From CAWFPR01 sp963817635 (GTDB lineage Bacteria > Acidobacteriota > Vicinamibacteria > Vicinamibacterales > 2-12-FULL-66-21), in the NCBI GenBank assembly GCA_963817635.1, contig CAWFPR010000026.1, positions 62,001-126,000 on the forward strand: a DNA stretch of 64,000 bases, in the 5' to 3' direction. The notes under the pieces are model-generated. The model did not search any database. It saw only the letters and a program-made list of their open reading frames with translations, and was not told where the DNA came from. The position numbers and the translations under genes were made by a program. Shown here one piece after another: positions 1 to 8,915 of this stretch (its first letter is position 1; every line of letters starts with the position of its first letter).

Positions 1-346
1 TGCTGAGACGCCGGGGCCACGACCGGATGATGCGGACGCCGGCCGGGAATTCCTCGATGAGGAGGTTCTCGCCGTTGCCGTGCGCGTCGGCGACGACAAT
101 CTCGGTCGCCCCGCCGATCTTCGCGCCGTCGATCGCCGCCAGCGCCTCGCGCGTCATGAACTCGCGATACCGCGAGTACTCGAAACCGGCCGGTCCGAGC
201 TGATCGGCCGTCACGGTACCGACGACCCCCTCCATGTCCACGGAGATGTGGACCTTGAGCCTGGGCGCCTGGGCGGGAGCAGCCGGTCCCGCGAGTGTAT
301 AGCCACCGGCCAGAAGCACCATCAACGCTGTCAATCGCGCTCGCAT
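1..346 (-). CDS. M55 family D-aminopeptidase (DppA-like), secreted, 3' part outside window
   Basis: The first 115 residues are present; the C-terminal part lies beyond the left edge. An N-terminal signal peptide (MRARLTALMVLLAGGYTLAG) is followed by KVHISVDMEGVVGT, the start of M55 zinc peptidases of the DppA type, in which the Asp and Glu of SVDMEG are metal ligands. DAHGNGENLL, about residues 88-97, carries the next ligand His. Family members are self-compartmentalising aminopeptidases that release D-amino acids from peptides; the signal peptide places this one in the periplasm. The start at 346 is supported by an AAGGAG motif a few bases upstream. Fold and early motifs are clear; completeness cannot be judged. 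Confidence 0.8.
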   Translation of the reverse strand, partial: MRARLTALMVLLAGGYTLAGPAAPAQAPRLKVHISVDMEGVVGTVTADQLGPAGFEYSRYREFMTREALAAIDGAKIGGATEIVVADAHGNGENLLIEEFPAGVRIIRSWPRRLS

Positions 347-485
347 GTGAACTCCTTCCACGGACGAGCCCGATTGTAGCCGCGTTGTCGCAGGTTTGGC
401 GCGGTCGAACGCTCCTCCCGTCGATCCGCGGCGAGGACGCCGGTTCTTTGCGTTTGACGCCCGCATGGCCGGATTTACGTGCTGA

Positions 486-698
486 TCGAACGCGCGTCAG
501 TGCGACCTGCAGCCGCAGAGCGTTGCCGGCGGCCCGGTTCCGGTCCGGGCGTACATCGAGGAACTGCTGCCCGACGTGCTCGAAGGCAGGATTCAGCCTG
601 GCCGGGTCTTCGATCGGGTCACGAACCTCGACGGCGTGCCCGACGGATACCGAGCGATGAACGAGCGCGAGGCGCTCAAGGTCATGATTGCTTTCTAG
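486..698 (+). pseudogene. C-terminal remnant of a zinc-type alcohol dehydrogenase
   Basis: The frame ending in TAG at 696-698 reads VRAYIEELLPDVLEGRIQPG, then FDRVTNLDGVPDGYRAMNER and a short Lys-Val tail. This is the C-terminal end of the medium-chain zinc alcohol dehydrogenase family, where the last helices contain a 'GRI-PG-VFD...DGYRAM-ER' pattern. The N-terminal GroES-like part and the NAD-binding fold are absent; an in-frame stop lies at 483-485. It is a decayed or truncated gene. I see nothing else between 347 and 796 apart from the ribosome binding site of the next gene. Confidence 0.55.
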
Positions 699-796
699 GA
701 CAGCGCCGTACCGAGTAGGATCCTCGCAGGACGCCGAACCAGTTCGAATCGCCCGGCATGGGCGACCTCCCTGCCGTTGCGGAAGGAGCCATACGG

Positions 797-2071
797 ATGA
801 AAGCCAGGACGGGACTCATCGCACTACTCATCGCATCGTCGGTCGCGTATGTGTGCGCGGCGGATTGGCCGGCATATCTGGGACCCAGGAGAGACGGCAC
901 GTCGACGGAGACCGGCCTCTTGCGGTCGTGGCCGAACGAGGGCCCGAAGGTCCTCTGGACCGCCCCTGTGGGGATCGGCTACGGCGGCCCGGTCGTCAGC
1001 GCCGGCAAGGTCTACCTGCTGGACAGGGACGACGCCGTCGGAGACACGCTGCGGTGTCTGGACTTCGCCACGGGCAAGGAGCTGTGGAACTTCACGTACA
1101 AAGCGCCAGGGAGGTTCGACCATCCCGGTTCGCGAACGACGCCGACGGTCGATGGTGACCTCGTGTATACGTTCGGGCCGCTCGGCGACCTGTATGCCAT
1201 CAGCACGACGACGCACAAGCCGGTCTGGAACAAGAACGCCTGGAAGGACTTCGGCGGAGGCGCGCTGCCCCGGTGGGCGTTGACCCAGAACCCCCTCGTG
1301 TATCGCAACCTGGTCATCGTGGCATCGCAGACGCCACAGACGAGCGTGGTGGCGTACGACAAGCTGACTGGCGCGCTGAAGTGGAAATCACCCGTGCTGT
1401 CCGGCGGTGCCGGGTACGTCAGCCCGTCGCTCGTCAACGTCGGCGGAGCCGATCACCTCGTGATGATCATGGCCTCCAATGGATTTGGCCGTAGCGCGCG
1501 CGGCGGCAGCGTCAACGGTCTCGACCCGCTCACCGGGGCGGTCCTGTGGACCTACGGCAACTGGCAGTGCGGGATTCCCGTTCCGCACGCAGTCGATGCC
1601 GGTGAGGGGCGGATCCTCATCACGGGCGGGTACAACGCGGGCGCCGCCATGATCAAGGTCCAGAAGGCAGCAGGCGGGACCTTCAGCGTCTCGGAGCTGT
1701 TCAAGAACGTCAACTTCGGCGCCCACACACAGCCGCCTATCCTGTACAAGGACCATTTCTACGTGCCGTACACCATCAACGAGCGCAGCGACGGACTGGT
1801 GTGCATGACGATGGCCGGCCAGGTCAAGTGGAAGACGGGCGACGAGCCGTCGTTCAACAAGGGCGGCGCCGTGCTCGCCGACGGTCTGCTGCTCTCTCTC
1901 GACGGCAGCAAGACGCTGTATCTCATCGAGCCCGATCCATCGGGCTTCAAGCCGCTCGCCAGCGCGGAGCTGCTGGAGGATGGCGAGAACTGGGCACCTC
2001 TCGCCCTCTCGGATGGCAAGCTACTGATCCGCGACCAGAAGCAGTTGAAATGCGTACAGGTCGGTCGCTAG
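797..2071 (+). CDS. Secreted PQQ-like beta-propeller protein
   Basis: 424 residues with a signal peptide (MKARTGLIALLIASSVAYVC, cut near ADWPAYLGP). DWPAYLGPRRDGTS at the mature N-terminus is typical of quinoprotein-like propellers common in Acidobacteria and Planctomycetes, related in fold to BamB and PQQ dehydrogenases. Repeated blades of the form 'A-D-TG-LKW' are visible (DFATGKELWNF, DKLTGALKWKS, DPLTGAVLWTY). No enzymatic active site can be assigned, so a scaffold or oxidoreductase role is open. I chose 797 rather than the in-frame ATG at 758 because GGAAGGAG precedes 797 and the signal peptide begins there. A paralogue follows 37 bp downstream. Confidence 0.8.
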   Translation: MKARTGLIALLIASSVAYVCAADWPAYLGPRRDGTSTETGLLRSWPNEGPKVLWTAPVGIGYGGPVVSAGKVYLLDRDDAVGDTLRCLDFATGKELWNFTYKAPGRFDHPGSRTTPTVDGDLVYTFGPLGDLYAISTTTHKPVWNKNAWKDFGGGALPRWALTQNPLVYRNLVIVASQTPQTSVVAYDKLTGALKWKSPVLSGGAGYVSPSLVNVGGADHLVMIMASNGFGRSARGGSVNGLDPLTGAVLWTYGNWQCGIPVPHAVDAGEGRILITGGYNAGAAMIKVQKAAGGTFSVSELFKNVNFGAHTQPPILYKDHFYVPYTINERSDGLVCMTMAGQVKWKTGDEPSFNKGGAVLADGLLLSLDGSKTLYLIEPDPSGFKPLASAELLEDGENWAPLALSDGKLLIRDQKQLKCVQVGR

Positions 2072-2108
2072 TCCGCTGGAGCGTTCGCGCGGGGGACGGA
2101 GCGAACTC

Positions 2109-3583
2109 ATGCGCGTGAAGAGCACTGTCGCGATCCTCATGCTCTCCGGCGTGACGGGGTTGCCGTCGGCGTCTCAGGACTGGCCGACGTGGGGCGGGAC
2201 GGCGCACCGCAACATGGTCTCGACCACGATCGGTCTCCCCGACGCCTGGGATGCCGGGAACGGGACGAACATCAAGTGGAAGGCGCAGATCGGGTCGACG
2301 TCGAACGGCAACCCGGTGGTGGCCGATGGGAAGATCTTCCTCGGCACCAACAACGCGAATCCCAGGAACGCGGCGATCACGGGCGACAAGGGGGTGCTCA
2401 TGTGCCTCCGGGAGTCCGACGGCGCGTTCCTGTGGCAGGCCGTGACGGAGAAGCTGGACGCGGACACCGACTGGCCGGAACAGGGCGTCTGCTCATCCGC
2501 GGCGGTGGAAGGCAACCGGCTCTACTACGTCAGCAATCGCGGCGAACTGATGTGTCTCGACACCGAAGGGTTCGCCGACGGCAGGAACGACGGCCCCTTC
2601 CAGAGCGAAGTCCACAAGGGGCCGACCGATGCCGACATCATCTGGACGCTCGACATGAGGAAGGAGCTGGGCGTGTCCCCGCTCTTCATGGCGAATTCGT
2701 CTCCTGCAATCTGGGAAGACCTCGTGTTCGTCGGAACGTCCAACGGACGGGACAGCGCCGACGAGAAGGTCCCCGCGCCGAAGGCCCCCAGCTTCCTGGC
2801 GGTCGACAAGCACACCGGGAAGGTCGTCTGGCAGGACAACTCTCCCGGCGAGGGAATCCTGCACGGCCAGTGGGCATCCGCAGCGCTCGGAACGGTCGAT
2901 GGCGTCCCGCAGGTGATCTTCCCCGGTGGCGACGGGTGGGTCTACGCCTTCAACGCGCGAAGCGGAGAGACGCTCTGGAAGTTCGACATGAACCCGAAGG
3001 ACGCCATCTGGCCGAGGACGCGGAACTACGGCGTCGCCACACCAGTGTTCAGCGGGGGCCGCGTGTTCGTGAGCGCGGGCCAGGATCCGGACCATCCGAA
3101 CGGTGTCGGACACACGTACGCCATCGACCCGCGGGGCGCGGCGACATGACGCAATCAGGCCGGGTCTGGCAGTACGACGAGATCAGCCGGTCCATTTCGA
3201 CGGCGGCGGTCGCCGGGGGACTGGTCTACGTCGCCGATCTCAAAGGGATTCTGCACTGCCTGGACGCAGGGACCGGGAAGGCCCTGTGGACGTTCGACAT
3301 GATGGCTACGGTGTGGGGCTCGCCGCTGGTGGCTGACGGGAAGGTCTACCTCGCCGATCAGGACGGCGACGTCGCCGTCCTGCGGTCAGGCCCGGAGCTC
3401 AGGAAGATCGCCGAGATCGACATGGGCAACTCGCTCTACAGCACGCCGGTGGCTGCGAACGGCGTGCTGTATGTCATGACGCGATCCGATCTCTACGCGA
3501 TCGCGATCCAGCGAAGCACTGACCGTCCGGGTCATCGCGGCGGCTTGCGCAATTCGCTGAGGGCCTTTCGCGCGTCGTCGTAG
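2109..3583 (+). CDS. Secreted PQQ-like beta-propeller protein, frameshifted
   Basis: Paralogue of the preceding gene, with signal peptide and QDWPTWGGTAHRNM at the mature start. Blades such as DKHTGKVVWQD and NARSGETLWKFD are in the first frame, which stops at 3149 after HTYAIDPRGAAT. The propeller continues without a gap in another frame from MTQSGRVWQYDEISRS, with blades DAGTGKALWTFD and WGSPLVADGKVYLAD, so one base appears lost or gained near 3140-3150. The 3' end is also uncertain: family members usually stop shortly after LYVMTRSDLYAI, but this frame runs on to 3583 and overlaps the convergent TPR gene. A second small indel near 3510 would give an earlier stop. Confidence 0.65.
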
Positions 3584-5449
3584 ACCGGGGCTGATCGCGA
3601 GCGCCGATTCCAGCTCCCGAACCGCTTCCGTGGTGCGGCCGCTCTCGTTGAGCATGGCGGCGAGGTTGTAGTGCCACCTGGCCGCGCTGTTGTGCGACGG
3701 CTCCAGCCTGAGCGCGTCTTCCAGTTGTCCGATCGCCGCGGCCCGATCCCCCGAGCGATACAGCACCGACGCGAGTTCTCCGTGGAATGCCGCCCGCCCC
3801 GGATCGAGTCGAATCGCCTCGCGTGATTCCCGAATCGACTCCGCCAGATGGCCGCCGGAAGCCAACCCCTGCGCCAGCGCATAGTGCGCGTCGGCGTCGG
3901 GACGAAGACGAAGCGCCTCGCGGAAGTGTGCCGTGGCCTCGTCGATGCGTCCCTGGCGGCCGAGCAGGAGACCGATCTGGCCGTGCAGCAAGGCGGCGTA
4001 CTCCGGCTGATGGAACTCCGCTTCCTGCTCCGGTTCGTGGGTCTGGTGTCGAACTGATCCGCAGGGCCTCCGAGAAATGCGTCAGCGCCTCGTCGGGTCT
4101 TCCGGCGCCGCGAGAACGAGGCCGAGATTCGCGTGCGCCAGGTCGTTGTCCGGGACGACGTCCACGGCGCGCCGCCAGAGCGTCTCGCTGTCCTTCCAGT
4201 ATCCGGCCTGAACCCGGGCGGCACCGCCGAAAGCCGCCACCATCGCGAGCGCCGCCGCGCCGGCGGCGAGTCTGTGGACGCGAAGCGAAGTCGACCAGAT
4301 CGCCGGCTCCCCACACCAGAACGATCAGGAGACCCACGAGCGGCAAGTACCATGAAACGGTCGGCCATCGACTGGCTGCCGACCTGTACGAATCCGAGCA
4401 CCGGCAGCAGCGTCACGAAGTACCACAGCCAGCCGACCAGGAAGTACGGCCGCCGCTGGAAGGCCCGGACGGCCGCGATCGATACGCCTGCGAGAATCAG
4501 CAGGCAGCAGAACACCCACCATCCTGCGACCGGCCGGTAAGGATAGAAGGGCGCGAGCCGGACTTGGCCACACGGTCATGAAGATGTAGCTGACACAGGA
4601 AACCGTGGCGTTCGCCAGCCGAGCGCCGATGGGCACCGTTTCCAGACTCTGGACCGCGCCGACGCGGGACTGCGCCAGGAACGTCACGAGGCTCCCGGCG
4701 ATCGACAGCGCGATCAGGGGAATCTTCTCGACAACCAGCCGGCTGATGGGAGCCGCGGGCGAGGCCCGCGTGAGGCCGGTCCGGCCGAGCGGCCACACGT
4801 CGAGCAGCAGCAGGACCAGCGGCAGCGTGACGAGCGTCGGCTTCGACATCAGCCCGAGGACATAGAAAGCGACGACGGCGGCATATCTGGCACGCCCGGT
4901 GGTCGCGCACGTAGCTCACGTACGCCCAGAGCGTGAGCATCCAGAACACGCCGCTCAGCACGTCCTTGCGCTCCGCGATCCACGCCACCGATTCGACATG
5001 GAGCGGGTGGATCGCGAACAAGGCGGCAGCGAGCGCGCTGCGGCCGGTCTGGCCGGTCATCCGCTGGAGCACCCAGAAAAGAAGCAGCGTGCCGGCGGCG
5101 TGCAGGACGACGTTCGTCATGTGGTGCGCGCCGGCCCGCAGGCCGAAGAGGTCTACGTCCGTCATGTGCGACAGCCACGTGACCGGATGCCAGTAGAAGA
5201 GACCCGGGCTGCTCGAGCGCCCACAGGATGCCGGCAGGTGTGAGGCCCCGGCTGACGACCGGGTTCGCGGAGACGTATTGCGGGTCGTCCCAGGAGACGA
5301 ACGGGAAGTGCCGGACAGGCGCGAACACAGCGAGACGTGAGCGCCACCAGCGCGATCGACACCCAGACAGCCGTCCTCAGGCGACGAGGGGCGACATCTC
5401 CAGGTCCGGGCGGATCGTCAGCCGCCTGCGGCTTCCGCCTCGACTTCAT
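3532..5449 (-). pseudogene. TMTC-like membrane protein with C-terminal TPR repeats, multiply frameshifted
   Basis: Pieces of one protein lie in order across all three frames: a first TM segment (VWVSIALVALTS), then VRHFPFVSWDDPQYVSANP, then LFGLRAGAHHMTNVVLHAAG followed by ALFAIHPLHVESVAWIAERK, then MSKPTLVTLPLVLLLLDVWP, then TM segments near VGWLWYFVTLLPVLGFVQVG, then TPRs (HFREALRLRPDADAHYALAQ, LEDALRLEPSHNSAARWHYN). These are landmarks of TMTC-like proteins, multi-pass glycosyltransferase-C-type proteins with TPRs. At least six frame changes are needed (near 5330, 5195, 4885, 4560, 4350, 4285, and others in the TPR part). The gene is either decayed or hit by consensus errors. The start near 5449 is a guess; the end DDARKALSELRKPPR is at 3532. 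Confidence 0.6.
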
Positions 5450-5760
5450 GGGCTTTCCGGCCATCTGCCTGCGATTCTGAAGGCCCCGCGACCAGCGCGT
5501 CAACCTGCCGAGACCGTGACCGGCCGGTGGGCGCGGCGTGCTGGTGACGCCTACCGAACCTCCAGACGCCACGTCAGCTTTCAGCTCCCATGCCGATTGC
5601 GTTCATATGGTTGCGAGCAGAGCTTCGCGGACGTTCCGGGCGGCGATGGGAGCGAGCCGAGGCTCCTCCGTCCGTCGGCGGACACGCGCCCTGTCACGCC
5701 GCCGTTGCTTTCTTCGGTGCGGCCTGCCCACGGCCTCGTCACGCTGCGGCGGCGTATGGT

Positions 5761-6039
5761 TTCGCCGGGGCGCGGTCGGCCCGGCCCGCACGCGTGCTGA
5801 CACCGCTGGCACGGCGCGCCCTGGCGGTCCTGAACAGTCTCGGCGCGGGTCTCGACGACACGCTGTCGTCGTCGGAACTTCGCAGCGCGTTCGAAGGCTC
5901 GCCCGCCGGTATCACCCGGACCTGCATGCAGATCGCTGTGGTGGCGAGCAGGCACGCCTGTCGCGGCTCTCGCCCAGCTGACCGATCATTATCGCCAGCT
6001 CGCTGCCGCGCTCGACAGCCCCGCGATGGTGTCATGACG
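5761..6039 (+). pseudogene. J-domain (DnaJ-like) remnant, frameshifted
   Basis: One frame reads LGAGLDDTLSSSELRSAF; a second continues RRLARRYHPDLHADR, including the J-domain HPD signature at 5913-5921; a third gives LAQLTDHYRQLAAALDSPAM before TGA at 6037-6039. Together they form helix II, the HPD loop and helix III of a J-domain with two frame changes, near 5893 and 5970. J-domains stimulate DnaK-type ATPases; no partner gene is adjacent. The 5' limit is unclear, since the open frame upstream has low-complexity Arg/Ala composition. I see no other gene in 5450-5760 or 6040-6267. Confidence 0.4.
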
Positions 6040-6267
6040 CGATCGCCCGCGGCTGCCACAATCCCACGCGCACACGGATAGAAGAGGTAACGCGGCGGGC
6101 CGTCGGCGCGCACGCACTCCGCGCAGATTTTCCCGATCTGCGCAGCCTGCGCCTGCCCTCGGGCCGAGGGCGTCCTGGGCTCGCCACAGCCCGCGGCTTG
6201 AGGAGAGGTCGGAGATGCGTCATCATGGCCTGGCGGGCGTGGCGGGCCTGGATCACGTTTCTTCGGA

Positions 6268-7793
6268 GTGACCTCTACCTTGCGAGATTTCCGCGCGGCG
6301 CTGCTCAGCCTGACCGCGGTTGGCACCGTGACGCTGGTGTACGCGAGGTCGCTTCATCGTCACCAACGCGACCATCGTCGCGTTGACATTGCTGTTCGTC
6401 GTGCTCATCACGGCGGCGCTGTCACGGCTCCGCGTCGCCGTTGTCACGTCGGCCGCTTCGGTGTTGTGCTTCAACTATTTCTTCCTGCCGCCGGTTGGAA
6501 CCTGGACCATTGCCGATGCCCAGAACTGGGTGGCTCTGTTCGTGTTCCTGGCCGTGAGCCTCGTCGCCAGCCGGCTGTCGCACGTGGCACGCGCACGAAC
6601 GGAAGAAGCGATCGGCCGGCGCGACGAGCTGGCGCGGCTGTTCGATTTGAGTCGCGACGTCCTCGTCATGAGCGCAAGCTCGGACCCCGGCGCGCACCTG
6701 GTGCCAGCGATCGCCCGGCGATTCGACCTGGACTACGTGGCAATCGCGCTGCCCGGATCGGACGGCTGGTCGGTCTCCGCGGCGGGCGACAGCCTGGTGC
6801 GGCTCGACGATCGCCAGTTGACCGAGGCGTTCGAAGCGGCCGCCAGGTCGCTCGAGTTCGACGCATACGCTCGCACCTACGCGGGTCATCGAACAATCGA
6901 CGCAGGGGGCCGCAGCGTCCGACTCGTGCCCTTGCGCGTCGGCACGACGCCTATCGGCGTGCTCGCGGCATCGGGACGGCCGGTCGAGGCCGGGACTCTC
7001 GATACACTGGCGGGCGTCGTCGCGATCGCCATCGAGCGGATGCGGTTCCTCAAGGAGCGGAAGGCCGCGGAACTGACGCGGCAGAGCGAAGAGCTCAAGA
7101 CCGCGCTCCTCGCCTCGCTGGGGCATGACCTGCGGACTCCGTTGACCGCCATCCGGGTCGCCGCCGGGAACCTGAAGGCCCCCTGGCTGCCGACGCAGGA
7201 TCGCGGCGACCAGAGCGACCTCATCCTGTCGGAGGTCGAGCGGCTCACCCGGTTGTTCGACAACGTCCTGCAGATGGCGCGGATCGATGCCGGCGCCATC
7301 GCGACAGAGCAACGCTGGGCGCACCCCTCGGAGATCGTGGCCGCCGCGCGGGACCAGGTCCAGCACGCGCTGAAGCAGCGCCCCGTCTCGGTGATCGACA
7401 GAACCGGATGTCCCCGTGCAACTCGATGCCCGTCTGGCCGCGTCTGGCGCTCGCGTACCTCCTCGAGAACGCCAGCCAGGTACACGCCGCCAGGGGCTTC
7501 GATCGACGTGACCACCACGTTGACCGGGAGTGAACTTGTGATCCAGGTCAGGGATCATGGCCCCGGCATCAGTCTCCGTTGACCAGCCCCATCTCTTCGA
7601 GCGGTTCTACCGGGGCTCGGCATCACGTTCGCGCGCGTCAGGGACGGGCATGGGCTTATGGATCGCCAGGGGACTCGTCGCAGCCGAAGGGGGGCGCGTC
7701 TGGGCGGAGAATTGTCCTGAAGGCGGAGCGCAATTCTCGATCGCGGTTCCCATTGCGGTGGCTCGACCAAGTCAGGCGCCGGCGGCGTCATGA
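6268..7793 (+). CDS. KdpD-type sensor histidine kinase lacking the N-terminal KdpD/Usp domains, frameshifted
   Basis: Begins with GTG at 6268. TM helices of a DUF4118-type region follow (TLLFVVLITAALSRL, VVTSAASVLCFNYFFLPPVG), then a GAF-like region, a HisKA segment with the phospho-acceptor His in SLGHDLRTPLTAIR (about 7122), and the HATPase block (YLLENASQ..., DHGPGIS, then GTGMGLWIARGLVAAEGG). At least three frame changes are needed: about 6350, 7400-7490 and 7575. This is the catalytic half of KdpD; the N-terminal nucleotide-binding and Usp half is a separate gene at 13296-14459. It overlaps kdpE by 4 bp, so the two are translated together. It probably senses potassium or turgor and phosphorylates KdpE. 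Confidence 0.75.
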
Positions 7794-8500
7794 GCACCCG
7801 CGAGCGGATTCTGCTCGTGGACGATGAAGTCTCCATCCAGCGGGCGGTGGGACCGCTCCTGCGCTCACGCGGATACGACGTGGAGATTGCCGGTTCCGGA
7901 GCCGAGGCTCTGCGGGTCGTCTCCGATCGCGCGCCCGACCTGATCGTGCTCGACCTCGGCTTGCCGGACATCGAGGGTACGGAAGTCTGCCGTCGCATCC
8001 GCGAGACACAGAGCCTCCCGATTATCGTGCTGTCGGCCAGAGGCGCGGAATCGGACAAGGTCAACGCGCTGGATCTCGGCGCCGACGACTACGTGACCAA
8101 GCCGTTCGGACCGGAGGAGCTGCTCGCGAGAGTTCGCGTCGCGCTTCGCCGGGTGATGTCGGAAGGCGCCATCGAATCCGGTGTGCTGCGTGCGGGCGAC
8201 CTGGCGATCGACTACGACCGGCGCCGCGTCCTGCGCGGCGGGGAAGAAATGCGCCTGACCCCGAAGGAGCTGGATCTCCTCACACTGCTTGTCCGCAATC
8301 ACGACCGCGTGCTGACCCACCGGGCCATCCTGAAAGCGATCTGGGGCGCCAACGCCATCGAGCAACCGGAACATCTGTGGACGCTGGTGGCGCAGCTCCG
8401 CCGAAAGATTGAGCCGGACCCCTCCAGACCGCGCTACCTCGTGAGCGAACCGTGGGTAGGCTACCGGTTCGCCACTGGCGACGCTGAGGACGGGAACTGA
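7790..8500 (+). CDS. kdpE: KdpE response regulator, OmpR family
   Basis: 236 residues with a receiver domain (LLVDDE acidic pair; phospho-acceptor Asp in LIVLDLGLPD; Lys in DDYVTKPF) and a C-terminal OmpR-type winged helix (MRLTPKELDLLTLLVRNHDR, and LWTLVAQLRRKIEPDPSRPR). KdpE proteins activate the kdp transporter operon under potassium limitation. The ATG overlaps the kinase stop codon (ATGA). The transporter genes start about 235 bp downstream, and that gap is the natural place for the operon promoter and KdpE site; I could not pick out a convincing operator there. Confidence 0.9.
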   Translation: MSTRERILLVDDEVSIQRAVGPLLRSRGYDVEIAGSGAEALRVVSDRAPDLIVLDLGLPDIEGTEVCRRIRETQSLPIIVLSARGAESDKVNALDLGADDYVTKPFGPEELLARVRVALRRVMSEGAIESGVLRAGDLAIDYDRRRVLRGGEEMRLTPKELDLLTLLVRNHDRVLTHRAILKAIWGANAIEQPEHLWTLVAQLRRKIEPDPSRPRYLVSEPWVGYRFATGDAEDGN

Positions 8501-8735
8501 GCCAGCGGAACTTCAGGCACTTTTCAGGGACTTCTTCGGCGCTCTTCAGGCGCGGATGCCTATGCTGAGGATATGGGCGCCACCGAACTCCGCGATCCCT
8601 CGGATCACGCCCCATCCAGTACGCGACCCGATCGGCACCCGCGAAGCGAAGCGGGCGGGCCTCGACAGGTTCCGCGCCCGGCGTCAGGCCCGAGTGGTCG
8701 GTCCATGGACCGGGCGTGAGACAGGAGGAGTGGCT

Positions 8736-8819
8736 GTGCTCGCTTTCGGGATGGTAGTGCTCGGCGTCGCGACCTTCGTCGGATTGCTCGGGTTCACCGC
8801 GCTGTGTGACCGCGTGTAG
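8736..8819 (+). CDS. Small membrane protein upstream of kdpF
   Basis: 27 residues: one hydrophobic helix (VLAFGMVVLGVATFVGLLGF) and a short CDRV tail. GTG at 8736 is preferred over GTG at 8730 because AGGAGG at 8723-8728 is spaced 7 nt from it. Small single-helix ORFs ending in a Cys-Asp-Arg-like tail are often found just before kdpF in kdp operons, and the position here fits. Its function is not known to me; a stabilising or accessory subunit for the Kdp complex is an inference from position. Confidence 0.55.
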   Translation: MLAFGMVVLGVATFVGLLGFTALCDRV

Positions 8820-8827
8820 GTGCGCAC

Positions 8828-8908
8828 ATGACCATGCTGGCCCTCGTGCTGAGCGTTGCCGCGTTTGTCTATTTGACGTACGCGATGCTCCATCCGGAGA
8901 AGTTCTGA
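8828..8908 (+). CDS. kdpF: KdpF, small subunit of the potassium-transporting ATPase
   Basis: 26 residues, one transmembrane helix with the typical KdpF ending (VYLTYAMLHPEKF). In E. coli KdpF sits at the KdpA/KdpB interface and stabilises the complex. The gene begins 8 bp after the small ORF upstream and ends 7 bp before kdpA, so it belongs to the same transcript. Confidence 0.85.
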   Translation: MTMLALVLSVAAFVYLTYAMLHPEKF

Positions 8909-8915
8909 GGCTCGC

